A stretch of DNA of 64,000 nt, taken from Acidicapsa ligni. GTDB lineage: Bacteria; Acidobacteriota; Terriglobia; Terriglobales; Acidobacteriaceae. The position numbers were made by a program, and so were the translations under genes. This document shows positions 9,548 to 17,686 of this stretch, piece by piece. Location: NCBI RefSeq assembly GCF_025685655.1, contig NZ_JAGSYG010000005.1, positions 281,037 to 345,036 of the forward strand. The letters are read 5' to 3'. The first letter of the stretch is position 1; each line of letters starts with the position of its first letter. Under the pieces are notes generated by a model. It did not search any database and was not told the origin of the DNA. It saw only the letters and a list, made by a program, of their open reading frames with translations.

Positions 9548-10045
9548 TCAGGATTGGTCGGCTATCTTCTGCAACTGCTGAATGTGGTTGAGATCATGGC
9601 CGGCCATTGTTGCGACGATGGTTGCGAAGGTTAACGCGCCGAGTTCGGGATGAGTTACAGACTTGTCGGCTGATGCGGGAAGCACTGTGGTGATGAGAAG
9701 CATATTCCAGTTACGCAGAACGTTGAATGCCGCGAGTGCCTGCTCTGCGCCTTTATCCGGACCGAAGCTGGCATACGGTATGGCCCATTTGTCCTGGTCG
9801 AAAGTCTGAATTACATGGTTATCCTGAGCTAATGTTTGGCGAAGACGGAAAGCAAAGGCGATCTCTGTGTCGGCGAGATGGCAGATGGTTTCTGCCGGGC
9901 TCCACTTGCCGGGAGCTGGGGCAATAGCGATTTTTTCCGGGCCGATCTTTTTTGAAAATGCAGAGAGCAGGATGGGTGTCGCGGTGAGGATGGTTGCGAC
10001 GGGACGATGGTCGAGGAAGCTTGCGTAGGGATTCGAATTTGACAT
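9548..10045 (-). CDS. DinB-like (YfiT/DUF664) metal-dependent protein
   Basis: 165 residues, four-helix-bundle DinB/YfiT superfamily. Candidate metal-ligand histidines are in ICHLADTE (about residue 57) and in HDLNHIQQL near the C-terminus, the usual placement. GGAG lies six bases before the ATG at 10045. It is convergent with poxB, with only 9 bases between stops. Members include bacillithiol S-transferases and DNA-damage-induced proteins; the substrate cannot be told from sequence alone. Confidence 0.75.
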   Translation of the reverse strand: MSNSNPYASFLDHRPVATILTATPILLSAFSKKIGPEKIAIAPAPGKWSPAETICHLADTEIAFAFRLRQTLAQDNHVIQTFDQDKWAIPYASFGPDKGAEQALAAFNVLRNWNMLLITTVLPASADKSVTHPELGALTFATIVATMAGHDLNHIQQLQKIADQS

Positions 10046-10077
10046 AATGTTCTCCAGTTATAGTTAAGGGCTAAAAT

Positions 10078-10440
10078 TTATTGGCTGCGGCGGAAAAGTC
10101 CCGCGGCTAACTTGCGGAATTCGAAACGCTGGTATTCGCGGATAGTCTGCCGTGCAAAGATGCCCATGATCAATGTAAGCACAATTCCTAAGAAGAGAAA
10201 TGGCGTGATTGTATGCCAGGGAACTCCCGTAAACGCACCAAAAATTGTGAAAAGAAGAGAGGCAGCTCCCAGGCAGGCAAGAAACATGTAGGCTCCCGTG
10301 AGCAGACCTTTGGCTCTGCCGCGAGGCATCAGCATGCAGGCTGCGATGACCATCACGCCTCCGAGGAGTGGAACGCCGATCGCGACAACAAGGTGGTAGC
10401 GCTGTAGATCAGGCAGCATTGCGTATAAGCCAATGTTCAT
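10078..10440 (-). CDS. Small integral membrane protein coupled to a DUF2089 regulator
   Basis: 120 residues with three hydrophobic segments (about 17-37, 47-67 and 76-93) and a basic C-terminal tail (RKLAAGLFRRSQ), suggesting a cytosolic C-terminus. Its ATG overlaps the upstream stop by 4 bases (ATGA), so translation is coupled to the DUF2089 gene. No family is recognised. The pairing suggests a membrane partner or target of the regulator. Confidence 0.65.
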   Translation of the reverse strand: MNIGLYAMLPDLQRYHLVVAIGVPLLGGVMVIAACMLMPRGRAKGLLTGAYMFLACLGAASLLFTIFGAFTGVPWHTITPFLFLGIVLTLIMGIFARQTIREYQRFEFRKLAAGLFRRSQ

Positions 10441-10778
10441 TGGGGCTTCTCCTTATCTGTGATGGCTTCAAGTGCATTGCGGTAAACCGAACGGATCATT
10501 TTTGCATTGCCGATTTTAAGTTCGCCGCGCTCTACCAGGTCGGCCAATAGATTGGTCATTGGATCAGGGGGTGCACCGTCAACACGCTGCTGAAGATTCG
10601 TGATGACATGGTCAAGTGTGGTTCGAATAGTCGGATAGCTAACGCTGTATAGACGTGCCATCTCCTTCAACGATCCCGAGGACAGCACGAACTGGAGAAC
10701 AAAATCGAGATCCTCCTCGGGCAGTTGGCAAAGCGGATGTTCTCGTGTGCTTTGGCGCTCATACGAGGAAATTCCCAT
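10437..10778 (-). CDS. DUF2089 family protein, probable DNA-binding regulator
   Basis: 113 residues from the ATG at 10778; a GTG at 10787 would add three residues. The motif LPEEDLDFVLQFVLSSGSLKEMARLYSVSYPTIRTTLDHVI fits DUF2089: an acidic helix followed by a helix-turn-helix (about 38-65, SLKEMARLYSVSYPTIRTTL). It overlaps the downstream membrane-protein gene by 4 bases. The upstream region holds an AT-rich inverted repeat, a plausible operator. Ligand and targets are unknown. Confidence 0.75.
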   Translation of the reverse strand: MGISSYERQSTREHPLCQLPEEDLDFVLQFVLSSGSLKEMARLYSVSYPTIRTTLDHVITNLQQRVDGAPPDPMTNLLADLVERGELKIGNAKMIRSVYRNALEAITDKEKPQ

Positions 10779-10801
10779 GAGCACCACGATAGCATGAAAA
10801 T

Positions 10802-10833
10802 AAATAAAATTAAAAATGAAATCAATTTTATTT
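10802..10833. promoter_or_regulatory. AT-rich inverted repeat upstream of the DUF2089 gene
   Basis: Perfect 10-bp arms (10802-10811 AAATAAAATT, 10824-10833 AATTTTATTT) with a 12-base spacer, 24 bases upstream of the regulator's start. The position and symmetry fit an operator for autoregulation; a weak terminator for the upstream DUF1697 gene is the alternative. Confidence 0.4.
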
Positions 10834-10866
10834 AACTTATATCTTGCATGAATAATTACATTGCTT

Positions 10867-11379
10867 TTAAAGCGCTAGAGCCATTTCTGCTAGTTTCGCA
10901 ATGGTGTTCATGTTGCGTGCGGTGCCGGCTTTTGCAGTGGGGATCTTGAGTTTAGAGTCGCCCATGCCTTCTCCATAGTGAACGTAAATCTCTCGCGTGC
11001 CCAACTGCATTTCTTCCGATCTTTGGCCGGTGACGGCGTCAAGTGCATTCGCTGGAGGCGGCGCATCGAGGAAGATTGCGACAGTGCTGTTTGTGGCTCG
11101 TTCCGGGAAGGGATTGGCGGCGAGAACGGCGGACATTTCGGCTGCTGTCCGCACGCATACGCCTACGGCTTTGCCCGCATAGATAGCCAGTGCCGCTTCA
11201 AGTGTCGACTTGACCTTCGCTTCTGTGAGTTTGCTTTGAAAGACCACGTTGCCGCTGGCGATGTATGTCTTGATCTTTGTGAAACCGGCCTGCTCGCACA
11301 TGGATTTCAACTCGGTCATAGGCAGCTTGCCGGTGCCTCCGACATTTACGGCGCGTAATAAAGCAATGTACGAGGGCAT
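10867..11379 (-). CDS. DUF1697 family protein
   Basis: 170 residues. It opens with MPSYIALLRAVNVGGTGKLPM and has YIASGNVVFQS (about 38-48), the hallmark of DUF1697, a family of about 170-180 residues with no established function. The stop is 80 bases from the AT-rich repeat and the start lies 10 bases from the stop of the upstream esterase, so the two may be co-transcribed. Confidence 0.8.
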   Translation of the reverse strand: MPSYIALLRAVNVGGTGKLPMTELKSMCEQAGFTKIKTYIASGNVVFQSKLTEAKVKSTLEAALAIYAGKAVGVCVRTAAEMSAVLAANPFPERATNSTVAIFLDAPPPANALDAVTGQRSEEMQLGTREIYVHYGEGMGDSKLKIPTAKAGTARNMNTIAKLAEMALAL

Positions 11380-11389
11380 GGTTTGCTCC

Positions 11390-12124
11390 CTATAGATACT
11401 CGCGCATCATCATCTTCCATGTCGGCCAGTCATGGCTATTCCATGTGTCCCAGACATAGAGTTTGTGCGGGATCTCTTTGCTGCTGAGAATCTGGTCGAG
11501 ATGTTGGTTAGAGCCGAGACATTGGTCGTCCCAGCCGGTGGCCAGGATGTAAGTGTTACGCCGATAGCGATCGAAGTACCAGCCGTCGGAGAGGTTGGAC
11601 AGATAGTGCGGCGGCAGGTTCAGATAGAGGTCGTCATCGTAGTAGCCGCGCAGAAAGTTGGACATATCGAAAGCGCCCGACATCGACAGCAGGCCGGTGA
11701 AGATATCGGGATGACGGAAAGCAATATTCCCGGCATGATATCCGCCGAAGCTGCAACCCAGCGCAACCAGGTGCGGGTTCCAGTTTTTATTTCGAATGAG
11801 CGGGACGACTTCGTGGATCAGGTAATCTTCGTACTGGACATGCCGCGCAATGCGCCATCGCGGCGGCACGTTGCGGTTGTACCAGCTTTCCATGTCGATT
11901 GAATCGACACAGAAGAGTTGAATTTCGCCACGGTCAATCTTGTCGCCGATAGAGGCAGGCATGCCGCGATCTTCAAATTCGAAAAAGCGTCCGCCGGAGG
12001 TAGGGAAGACCAGCACGGGCACGCCGGAGTGTCCGTGGATGAGCAGCTCCATATCACGCCCAAGGCGGCTGGAATACCATTTGTGATACTCGCGATGCAC
12101 GGGAGGAACCACCTTTCGAGCCAT
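11390..12124 (-). CDS. Alpha/beta-hydrolase, esterase D-like (cytosolic)
   Basis: 244 residues from the ATG at 12124 (MARKVVPPVHREYHKWYSSRLGRD); the frame is open to 12199 but similarity begins here and an overlap with the divergent gene is avoided. Likely catalytic triad: nucleophile Ser in LGCSFGGYHA, Asp in ATGWDDQ and His in WNSHDWPTW. No signal peptide is seen. It belongs to the putative-esterase family (esterase D, Fes-like). It is divergent from another esterase 73 bases away, suggesting a duplicated or functionally paired set. The substrate is unknown. Confidence 0.8.
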   Translation of the reverse strand: MARKVVPPVHREYHKWYSSRLGRDMELLIHGHSGVPVLVFPTSGGRFFEFEDRGMPASIGDKIDRGEIQLFCVDSIDMESWYNRNVPPRWRIARHVQYEDYLIHEVVPLIRNKNWNPHLVALGCSFGGYHAGNIAFRHPDIFTGLLSMSGAFDMSNFLRGYYDDDLYLNLPPHYLSNLSDGWYFDRYRRNTYILATGWDDQCLGSNQHLDQILSSKEIPHKLYVWDTWNSHDWPTWKMMMREYL

Positions 12125-12197
12125 TTGGGGAGGCGCGCTATTTTTGATACTGTAACAGCCACGGGGATGAAAATCCTGACTGGGCAGTGAAGGCTGC

Positions 12198-13130
12198 ATG
12201 GTACGGGCGGATGGTAGCGGAATGCCTATGGCAAAGCCGCGAGGAAGGCGGAGGGCGGAGAGTTTGGACGTGGAAGCAGTAGAGCAGGACTCACCGCTGA
12301 ACGCAGGGTTGTGGGATTCGCCTCCAGAGGGAATGCTGGCCGAGATGCCGCACGAGCGTTTGCGTCTGCATCCGGGATTTGCCAGCCGGATTTTGCCCGA
12401 TAAACGGGACCTGATCGTCTATGTTCCGCCGGGGTATGACGAGCATCCGGAGCGGACTTATCCTGTGCTGTATCTGCATGATGGACAGAACCTCTTCGAT
12501 CCGCGGACTTCGTTTATTCCTGGCCGGACATGGCAGGTCAGGGAATCTGCCGATGCCGCAATTCTGGCGGAGGAAGTGGAGCCGCTGGTCATTGTGGGCA
12601 TCTACAACACCGGTGATCGTCGCCTGGCGGAGTACACGCATGAGCGCGACTGGCAGATGGGCGGCGGCGAGGCTGACTCCTACGGCAGGCTGATTACCGA
12701 GGAGCTGATGCCGTGGATTGCCGCGCATTACCACATCAAGACAGGGCGCGAGCATACAGGGATGGGCGGCTCCTCGTTGGGTGGCCTGGTTTCGCTGTAT
12801 CTCGGCCTGCGCTACGCGGATATTTTTGGGCGGCTGGCGGTGCTTTCGCCGAGTGTCTGGTGGAATCACAAGAGCATTTTGGGCTTTGTAAACGAGGTTG
12901 CTCCGCATCTGCAGGCTAAACCACGCATCTGGCTGGATGCCGGGGATCTCGAAGGCCGCATGATGGTGCGGGATGCAGAAGTCCTGGCGCGTAGGCTGAA
13001 GGCAAATGGCTGGCGGGATGAGGAGAGCGTCCATTTTGAGAAAGCGCCCGGTGGAACGCATGATGAGGCCAGTTGGGCGAAGCGGGTCAGGCCTATGCTG
13101 CGGTTTTTATTTCCTGCGAGTGGACGCTAA
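12198..13130 (+). CDS. Alpha/beta-hydrolase, putative esterase (YieL/IroE-like)
   Basis: 310 residues from 12198; in-frame ATGs at 12222 and 12228 are also possible. The first 50 residues are polar and weakly conserved. The hydrolase domain begins at LRLHPGFASRILPDKRDLIVYVPPGYDEHPERTYPVLYLHDGQN. Triad: Ser in MGGSSLGGL, Asp in WLDAGDLEG and His in GGTHDEASW. The fold matches siderophore and carbohydrate esterases of the esterase D group. There is no signal peptide. It is divergent from, and distantly related to, the neighbouring esterase. Confidence 0.8.
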   Translation: MVRADGSGMPMAKPRGRRRAESLDVEAVEQDSPLNAGLWDSPPEGMLAEMPHERLRLHPGFASRILPDKRDLIVYVPPGYDEHPERTYPVLYLHDGQNLFDPRTSFIPGRTWQVRESADAAILAEEVEPLVIVGIYNTGDRRLAEYTHERDWQMGGGEADSYGRLITEELMPWIAAHYHIKTGREHTGMGGSSLGGLVSLYLGLRYADIFGRLAVLSPSVWWNHKSILGFVNEVAPHLQAKPRIWLDAGDLEGRMMVRDAEVLARRLKANGWRDEESVHFEKAPGGTHDEASWAKRVRPMLRFLFPASGR

Positions 13131-13162
13131 TCCCTGTGGTCGGTTTTAGTTCAAATACTGAG

Positions 13163-13404
13163 ATGCAGAAGGTCGAACTGCTCTCTAATGAGCTTTTCGA
13201 GAAGGTGCTTTGGGACGAACAGCCTCTTTCATCAGTGATGAGGCGTCGCTTTGGGATGTGTCTATGTCCGATCCCGCAGATATCCTAGTGCGAATTCGTG
13301 AACACTATAGCGTAGCGTTGCAATTTGAAGAGACCCAAAAACCGTTGTGGCAGCTCTTACGTGAATTAGACAGACGGAGACTAATGCACAATTTCTTGAA
13401 ATAG
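13163..13404 (+). pseudogene. Small hypothetical protein, apparently frameshifted
   Basis: Two overlapping frames read as one protein of about 81 residues if one T is restored in the short T run near 13227-13230. Frame one gives MQKVELLSNELFEKVLWDEQP; frame two continues FISDEASLWDVSMSDPADIL to a TAG at 13404. The join is smooth, with acidic and aromatic residues on both sides, and neither half alone has a good ribosome-binding site. It lies between an esterase gene and rpsP. The family is not recognised. A sequencing error would give the same picture. Confidence 0.4.
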
Positions 13405-13616
13405 CATGGCCGGTCTATGGGGAAGTACTGAGAGGGAAGTGTTGATTTCTGTTTACAGGTTGCTCAAAACACCTATTTTCAGCGATACTTAGTTGTTGTG
13501 TCTTGTGCGGCTGGTCTTCTGTCCCGCCCCTCGGTTTTGAAAGTGTCTGTTTTGTCTGACACGACTTTCCTCCTGACACGAACGTATTCGCAAGATTTGA
13601 AAGGAAATGCATCGCC

Positions 13617-13880
13617 GTGGTTATGATTCGTCTGGCGCGTTTTGGCGCTACCAAGAAGCCGTTTTACCGTATCGTCGTGATCGAAAAGGATCGCGCCCGC
13701 AATGGCCGCTCCATCGAAGTCGTAGGCACTTACGATCCCCGCAAAAACCCAGCAGCGGTTTCGCTGGAACATGACCGGATTAAGTACTGGATCAGCGTTG
13801 GCGCGCAGTTCTCGGATCGCGTTGCCAAGCTGGTCGCGAAGAATCCCGCAGCCGCTCCGGCTGAAACGGTAGCTGCCTAG
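13617..13880 (+). CDS. rpsP: Ribosomal protein S16
   Basis: 87 residues: MVMIRLARFGATKKPFYRIVVIEKDRARNGR is diagnostic S16, with TYDPRKNP and RIKYWISVGAQ following. S16 binds 16S rRNA early in 30S assembly. The GTG at 13617 sits about 12 bases after AAAGGA; the ATG at 13623 would be too far. It is the first gene of the conserved rpsP-khpA-rimM-trmD-rplS cluster. The Ala/Pro tail (NPAAAPAETVAA) is usual. Confidence 0.96.
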   Translation: MVMIRLARFGATKKPFYRIVVIEKDRARNGRSIEVVGTYDPRKNPAAVSLEHDRIKYWISVGAQFSDRVAKLVAKNPAAAPAETVAA

Positions 13881-13903
13881 GCCACGTTCTGCAATCGAGC
13901 GAG

Positions 13904-13924
13904 CCCAATCCCAAAGGGGTTGGG
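13904..13924 (+). other. Hairpin after rpsP
   Basis: 9-bp stem with one G-U pair (13904-13912 with 13916-13924) and a 3-base loop, 24 bases after the rpsP stop. No T run follows. It may be a processing or stability element in the operon mRNA rather than a terminator. Confidence 0.45.
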
Positions 13925-14022
13925 TCCGCGGAGTTAACAGGCCCGCAGTACCCTCAGTTAAGAGTACCAATTGCAATAACTTGAGTTACTGACGAATGTA
14001 GGTTCGGGCTGGTACTATAGCC

Positions 14023-14093
14023 CACCGAACAAACGGTGACTCTTGCGGTATAGAGTCTGGACGGCTGGATTGTCCAGAATATCCGCAAGTTTT
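14023..14093 (+). promoter_or_regulatory. Structured leader / possible attenuator upstream of khpA
   Basis: Two hairpins in the 230-base rpsP-khpA gap. 14023-14038 has a 5-bp stem (CACCG/CGGTG). 14042-14089 has a 7-bp outer stem (CTTGCGG/CCGCAAG) enclosing a 7-bp inner stem (TCTGGAC/GTCCAGA), and is followed directly by TTTT. It ends 18 bases before the khpA start, so it could be an intrinsic attenuator separating S16 from downstream genes. Confidence 0.45.
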
Positions 14094-14110
14094 GGGGATG
14101 GAGTACGTGC

Positions 14111-14371
14111 ATGACCCAATTGGATATGGTCGCAGTGGATGAGCTGGTTCGCCAGATTGCGCGCGCGTTAGTAGATGAACCGGGCGCTGTGGAAGTGGAA
14201 TCGGTAAGCAGGGACGAAAACACTGTCCTGAGGCTCAAGGTAGCTCCGCAGGACGTGGGCAAAGTGATTGGCAAACAGGGGCGGACGGCGCGCTCGGTGC
14301 GCACGATTCTGGGCGCGGTGAGCATGAAGCTGCACCACCGTTACACGCTGGACATCCTCGAAGAGGACTAG
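14111..14371 (+). CDS. khpA: KH-domain RNA-binding protein KhpA (YlqC)
   Basis: 86 residues, a single type II KH domain with the GKVIGKQGRTARSVR loop (about 53-67) that contacts RNA. KhpA proteins bind RNA with partner KhpB (Jag) and influence cell elongation in Gram-positives. The gene's place between rpsP and rimM is conserved in many bacteria. The ATG at 14111 follows GGGGATGGAG at a workable distance. Only 42 bases separate it from rimM. Confidence 0.93.
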   Translation: MTQLDMVAVDELVRQIARALVDEPGAVEVESVSRDENTVLRLKVAPQDVGKVIGKQGRTARSVRTILGAVSMKLHHRYTLDILEED

Positions 14372-14413
14372 TCTTTCAGGCGGCTGCCACGGCTGGGTCT
14401 ATCCGGGAGTTCG

Positions 14414-15052
14414 ATGATGGCGGAGCAGTTGCCTGATTTACAGGCTTGGGTTTGGCTGGCGCGCATTCGCAAGGTGCAGGGTCGCAAGGGCGAAGTGCTG
14501 GCCGAGATTCTGACTGATTTTCCTGAAAAATTTGCAGAGCGCAAACAGGTCTGGCTGCTGACTGCCGCTGGAACCGATCGGGAAGCCGCGCGTGAAATCA
14601 CGCTCAATTCGCATTGGCTGCATAAGTCCGGACACACCGGAGATGTCGTGCTGCACTTTGCCGGCATTGATTCGATCAACGATGCGGAGAAGCTACGCGA
14701 TCTGGTGGTCGCCGTCCCCAGAACCGAGCGCGTGCCACTGGGCGAGGACGAGGTTTATGTCGGCGACCTGATGGGCTGCTCTCTCGTGGATGTTGCGCAT
14801 GATCCTGCGCAGATCGTCGGAGAGATCGAAGGCGTGGACCGCGATGCCGGGCCAGTTTCGCTGCTGGTGATAAAGGGTGTAGGCAACGGAGACGAAATCC
14901 TGGTGCCATTCGCCAAGGCTTATCTGCGAAAGATCGATCTGGAGAAAAAGCGGGTCGAGATGGCGCTGCCGGATAGGCTGGTTGACGTGCAGGTACCGAA
15001 CGCAGACAAAAATGTTTCCGAGGATGTTTCCGAGGATCTCGATGCGGTTTGA
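14414..15052 (+). CDS. rimM: Ribosome maturation factor RimM
   Basis: 212 residues, somewhat longer than the usual 170-180. N-terminal RimM domain (WVWLARIRKVQGRKGEVLAEILTDFPEKF) and C-terminal PRC-barrel (LPFAKAYLRKIDLEKKRVEMALPDRL in variant form). RimM binds S19 and helps mature the 30S head. Two adjacent ATGs open the frame; the first is used. The last residues (NVSEDVSEDLDAV) come from a 12-bp tandem duplication. The stop overlaps the trmD start by 11 bases. Confidence 0.95.
   Translation: MMAEQLPDLQAWVWLARIRKVQGRKGEVLAEILTDFPEKFAERKQVWLLTAAGTDREAAREITLNSHWLHKSGHTGDVVLHFAGIDSINDAEKLRDLVVAVPRTERVPLGEDEVYVGDLMGCSLVDVAHDPAQIVGEIEGVDRDAGPVSLLVIKGVGNGDEILVPFAKAYLRKIDLEKKRVEMALPDRLVDVQVPNADKNVSEDVSEDLDAV
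15014..15037 (+). repeat. 12-bp tandem duplication carrying the trmD Shine-Dalgarno
   Basis: The unit GTTTCCGAGGAT occurs twice in direct tandem (15014-15025, 15026-15037), encoding VSED-VSED in rimM. Each copy contains GAGGA; the second lies 5 bases before the trmD ATG at 15042. Confidence 0.8.
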
Positions 15053-15860
15053 GATTCTTACGATTTTTTCGGAGTTCTTTCGTGGCTTTTTTGAGCATGG
15101 TGTCGTCAGCCGTGCGCAGAAGAAAGGGCTGGTGGAGATCGGGGTGCGTGATCTGCGGGAGTTTACGCATGATCGGCATCGCACTGTGGACGATCGTCCC
15201 TTTGGCGGCGGCGAGGGAATGGTGCTTAAAGCGGAGCCGTTAGCCGATGCGCTGGAGTCGCTTGGCATTGGAGTTTTGGGCGCGGATGGCCGGCAGGGCA
15301 CATCGGTTGTTCTGCTCTCTGCACAGGGGAAGCCGTTTACGCAGGCAGTGGCGCGTGAGTTGGCGGCGCTGGAGCGTGTGGTCTTTATTTGCGGCCGATA
15401 CGAGGGAGTGGATGAGCGCATCAACGAGTTGTATTGCGACCGGGAGCTTTCGATTGGGGATTATGTCTTGAGCGGCGGTGAGCTGGGTGCGGCAGTCATT
15501 CTGGATGCGGTGATGCGGCTGGTGCCTGGAGTGCTGGGCAACGAGGCTTCGAGCGAGTTTGAGAGCTTTGGCGTGGGGGATGCGTCGATCACTACGGATG
15601 TTGAGGGCGTTCCTCGGTCGCAGCATGGAGCGGGTGGGCTGCTGGATTATCCGCACTACACACGGCCTGCTGAGTTTGGCGGCGTTGCTGTGCCAGAAGT
15701 GCTGATGGGCGGCGATCATCAGGCAGTTCGAAAATGGCGGCGGGAACAGCAGTTGCGCAAGACGTTGAAGAACCGGCCTGATTTACTGGAAAATGCTGCC
15801 TTGAGCGAACAGGATCTGAGCATTTTGGATAGATTGCGGTCGGAGGATAACGGCCAATGA
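15042..15860 (+). CDS. trmD: tRNA (guanine-N1)-methyltransferase
   Basis: 272 residues from the ATG at 15042, with GAGGAT directly upstream inside rimM. TrmD methylates G37 of tRNAs reading C/G-starting codons, using SAM bound in a trefoil knot. Motifs: RPFGGGEGMVLKAEP, ICGRYEGVDERI and SIGDYVLSGGELGAAV (knot region), then YTRPAEFGGVAVPEVLMGGDH. The 11-base overlap with rimM and the 4-base overlap with the VOC gene point to translational coupling in one transcript. Confidence 0.96.
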   Translation: MRFEILTIFSEFFRGFFEHGVVSRAQKKGLVEIGVRDLREFTHDRHRTVDDRPFGGGEGMVLKAEPLADALESLGIGVLGADGRQGTSVVLLSAQGKPFTQAVARELAALERVVFICGRYEGVDERINELYCDRELSIGDYVLSGGELGAAVILDAVMRLVPGVLGNEASSEFESFGVGDASITTDVEGVPRSQHGAGGLLDYPHYTRPAEFGGVAVPEVLMGGDHQAVRKWRREQQLRKTLKNRPDLLENAALSEQDLSILDRLRSEDNGQ

Positions 15861-16270
15861 CGATTAAGGCCAAGTATGCGACGCCGATGCGGCAGGTGAT
15901 GGATGTAGAGCGATCGATCGTGTTCTATGAGCTGCTGGGATTTGAGTTGATAGACAAAGTGGGTAACACGCGGGCAAGTTGGGCGCGACTGCATTGCGAG
16001 GGTGGTTCGCTAATGTTGTTAGTAGTGCAAGGGCAGCTTTACCCGAAGGTCCAGACTTCTTCGCTTGTAATGTATACGGCGGATCTAATTGGTTTTCGAG
16101 AGCAACTGCGGAGCGCTGGCCTTGAGGTCCCCGAGATTGTTTCCCCGGACTGGATGCGGAGCGGCGAGATTCGCATGTTTGATCCCGATGGATACAGCGT
16201 GACGATCTGTCATTGGGGCCATGCGGAGCAGGAAGCATGGGAAAAGCGTATAGGCGCCGATCAGAAGTAA
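15857..16270 (+). CDS. VOC family (glyoxalase/bleomycin-resistance fold) protein
   Basis: 137 residues. A single VOC module: PMRQVMDVERSIVFYELLGFELID at the start and GEIRMFDPDGYSVTICHWG near the end, where the terminal acidic/His metal positions usually lie. Its ATG overlaps the trmD stop (ATGA), so it is expressed with the ribosomal cluster. It is an insertion relative to the usual trmD-rplS order. Catalytic versus binding role cannot be told. Confidence 0.8.
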   Translation: MTIKAKYATPMRQVMDVERSIVFYELLGFELIDKVGNTRASWARLHCEGGSLMLLVVQGQLYPKVQTSSLVMYTADLIGFREQLRSAGLEVPEIVSPDWMRSGEIRMFDPDGYSVTICHWGHAEQEAWEKRIGADQK

Positions 16271-16380
16271 TACCGTAGAGTAGTCTTCAGATCATATTCT
16301 GTAGTAGACTTGAAGTTCTGAGTGTCAGTTGGATCAATCAGGAAATTTAAGCAAGAAATTCAGCAGGAAAGTAGCAGCGT

Positions 16381-16740
16381 ATGTCTATTCATCCAGTAAT
16401 GCAGCGCTTGGCGGATAAGCTGAAGCGTACCGATTTGCCGGTGTTCAAGGCCGGTGACCAGATTCGCGTACAGGTCAAGATCAAAGAAGGCGACAAAGAA
16501 CGTCTTCAGGCTTTTGAAGGCCTCGTGATCGCCATCAAGCATGGCCCTGAGGGTACCTTTACCGTGCGCAAGATTAGCTTTGGCCAGGGCGTTGAGCGTA
16601 TCTTCCCCTTCAACTCCAAAGTTGTGGACCGGGTCGAGAAGATTCGCAGCTACCGCGTTCGCCGCGCCAAGCTGTTTTATATTCGCGAACTGCGTGGTAA
16701 GGCAGCCCGTATGAAGGAAGTTGCCCGCGACCGCGCGTAA
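16381..16740 (+). CDS. rplS: Ribosomal protein L19
   Basis: 119 residues: [32 protein letters not shown] and [21 protein letters not shown] are diagnostic of L19, which lies at the 30S-50S interface. AGGAAAG is about 10 bases upstream of the ATG. A 110-base gap separates it from the VOC gene. A strong terminator follows, ending the ribosomal cluster. Confidence 0.96.
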   Translation: MSIHPVMQRLADKLKRTDLPVFKAGDQIRVQVKIKEGDKERLQAFEGLVIAIKHGPEGTFTVRKISFGQGVERIFPFNSKVVDRVEKIRSYRVRRAKLFYIRELRGKAARMKEVARDRA

Positions 16741-16765
16741 GCTTTCTTCAAATCAATTCCAGAGA

Positions 16766-16793
16766 AGCCTCGGCCATGTGCCGGGGCTTTTTT
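16766..16793 (+). terminator. Rho-independent terminator after rplS
   Basis: 9-bp GC-rich stem with one G-U pair (16766-16774 with 16780-16788), 5-base loop, followed by a run of six T. It lies 26 bases after the rplS stop and separates the ribosomal operon from rnhB. Confidence 0.9.
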
Positions 16794-16874
16794 CTGCCCG
16801 TTTTTCCACATATGATTTGCGGAACGTGGGCGTAGCTGTTCTCAGGTTGCCTCGGCCTGTTTCTATACTTGGTT

Positions 16875-17675
16875 ATGGCTGCTCGCGTGAAATCCAAAAC
16901 TAAAGAGCCGGTCGGCAAAGCCCGCAAGACGAATGCGCGGCGGCCTACCGAGGCGGCGCGGCTGGATTTAGCTGGAGCTGAGCCTGTCGACAGATGGATT
17001 TGCAATTGGGAGTTTGAAATCGCTGCGCGGGCTGAGGGTTCGCGGCTCATTGCGGGAGTTGATGAGGTTGGGCGGGGTCCGTTATTTGGGCCGGTGGTGG
17101 CTGCGGCGGTCATCCTGCCGGAGGGCGCAGAGCTTGAAGGGCTGAACGACTCCAAAAAGCTGAGCGAAGAAGAGCGCGAACATTTCAATGAGCGAGTGCG
17201 TTCGATAGCCGTTGCCTGCGCGGTTGCGGAGGTCGATGTGAGCACCATCGACAGGATTAACATTCTGCAGGCTTCGCGGCTGGCGATGAAGATTGCTGTG
17301 GAGAGCCTGTGCCGCCAGGGGCTCGATCCGGATCACCTGCTGATTGACGGCAACCAGAAAATCGATGCGGTGTGTCGCCAGACGACGGTGGTGAAGGGCG
17401 ATGCTCGCAGCCTCTCGATTGCCGCTGCCAGTGTGATCGCCAAGGTGCATCGCGACCGGTTGCTGTGCGAACTGGATACGCAGTTTCCCGGCTACGGACT
17501 GGCTCGGAACAAGGGTTATGGAACACCGGAACACAAAGCTGCTCTGCTTCGATTGGGGATTACGGAGATGCATCGACGAAGCTTTGCGCCGGTCGCCGAA
17601 CTGTTTATGGGCGGGGTTGAGGGAATCGACATTCTCGATGCGATTGAGTTGGAGTTCGATTTGATCGAGGAGTAG
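16875..17675 (+). CDS. rnhB: Ribonuclease HII
   Basis: 266 residues from the ATG at 16875 (a TTG at 16869 adds two). RNase HII nicks 5' to ribonucleotides in DNA and degrades RNA-DNA hybrids. Catalytic acids are visible: Asp-Glu in GVDEVGRGPLFGPVVAAAV, Asp in LLIDGNQKI and Asp in SIAAASVIAKVHRDRLL; GYGLARNKGYGTPEH is also typical. About 45 N-terminal residues (KSKTKEPVGKARKTNARRP) are a basic, low-complexity extension, and the C-terminus has an extra acidic tail. It is convergent with the AAA+ regulator, 11 bases apart. Confidence 0.93.
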   Translation: MAARVKSKTKEPVGKARKTNARRPTEAARLDLAGAEPVDRWICNWEFEIAARAEGSRLIAGVDEVGRGPLFGPVVAAAVILPEGAELEGLNDSKKLSEEEREHFNERVRSIAVACAVAEVDVSTIDRINILQASRLAMKIAVESLCRQGLDPDHLLIDGNQKIDAVCRQTTVVKGDARSLSIAAASVIAKVHRDRLLCELDTQFPGYGLARNKGYGTPEHKAALLRLGITEMHRRSFAPVAELFMGGVEGIDILDAIELEFDLIEE

Positions 17676-17686
17676 GGAGAAGCTGT

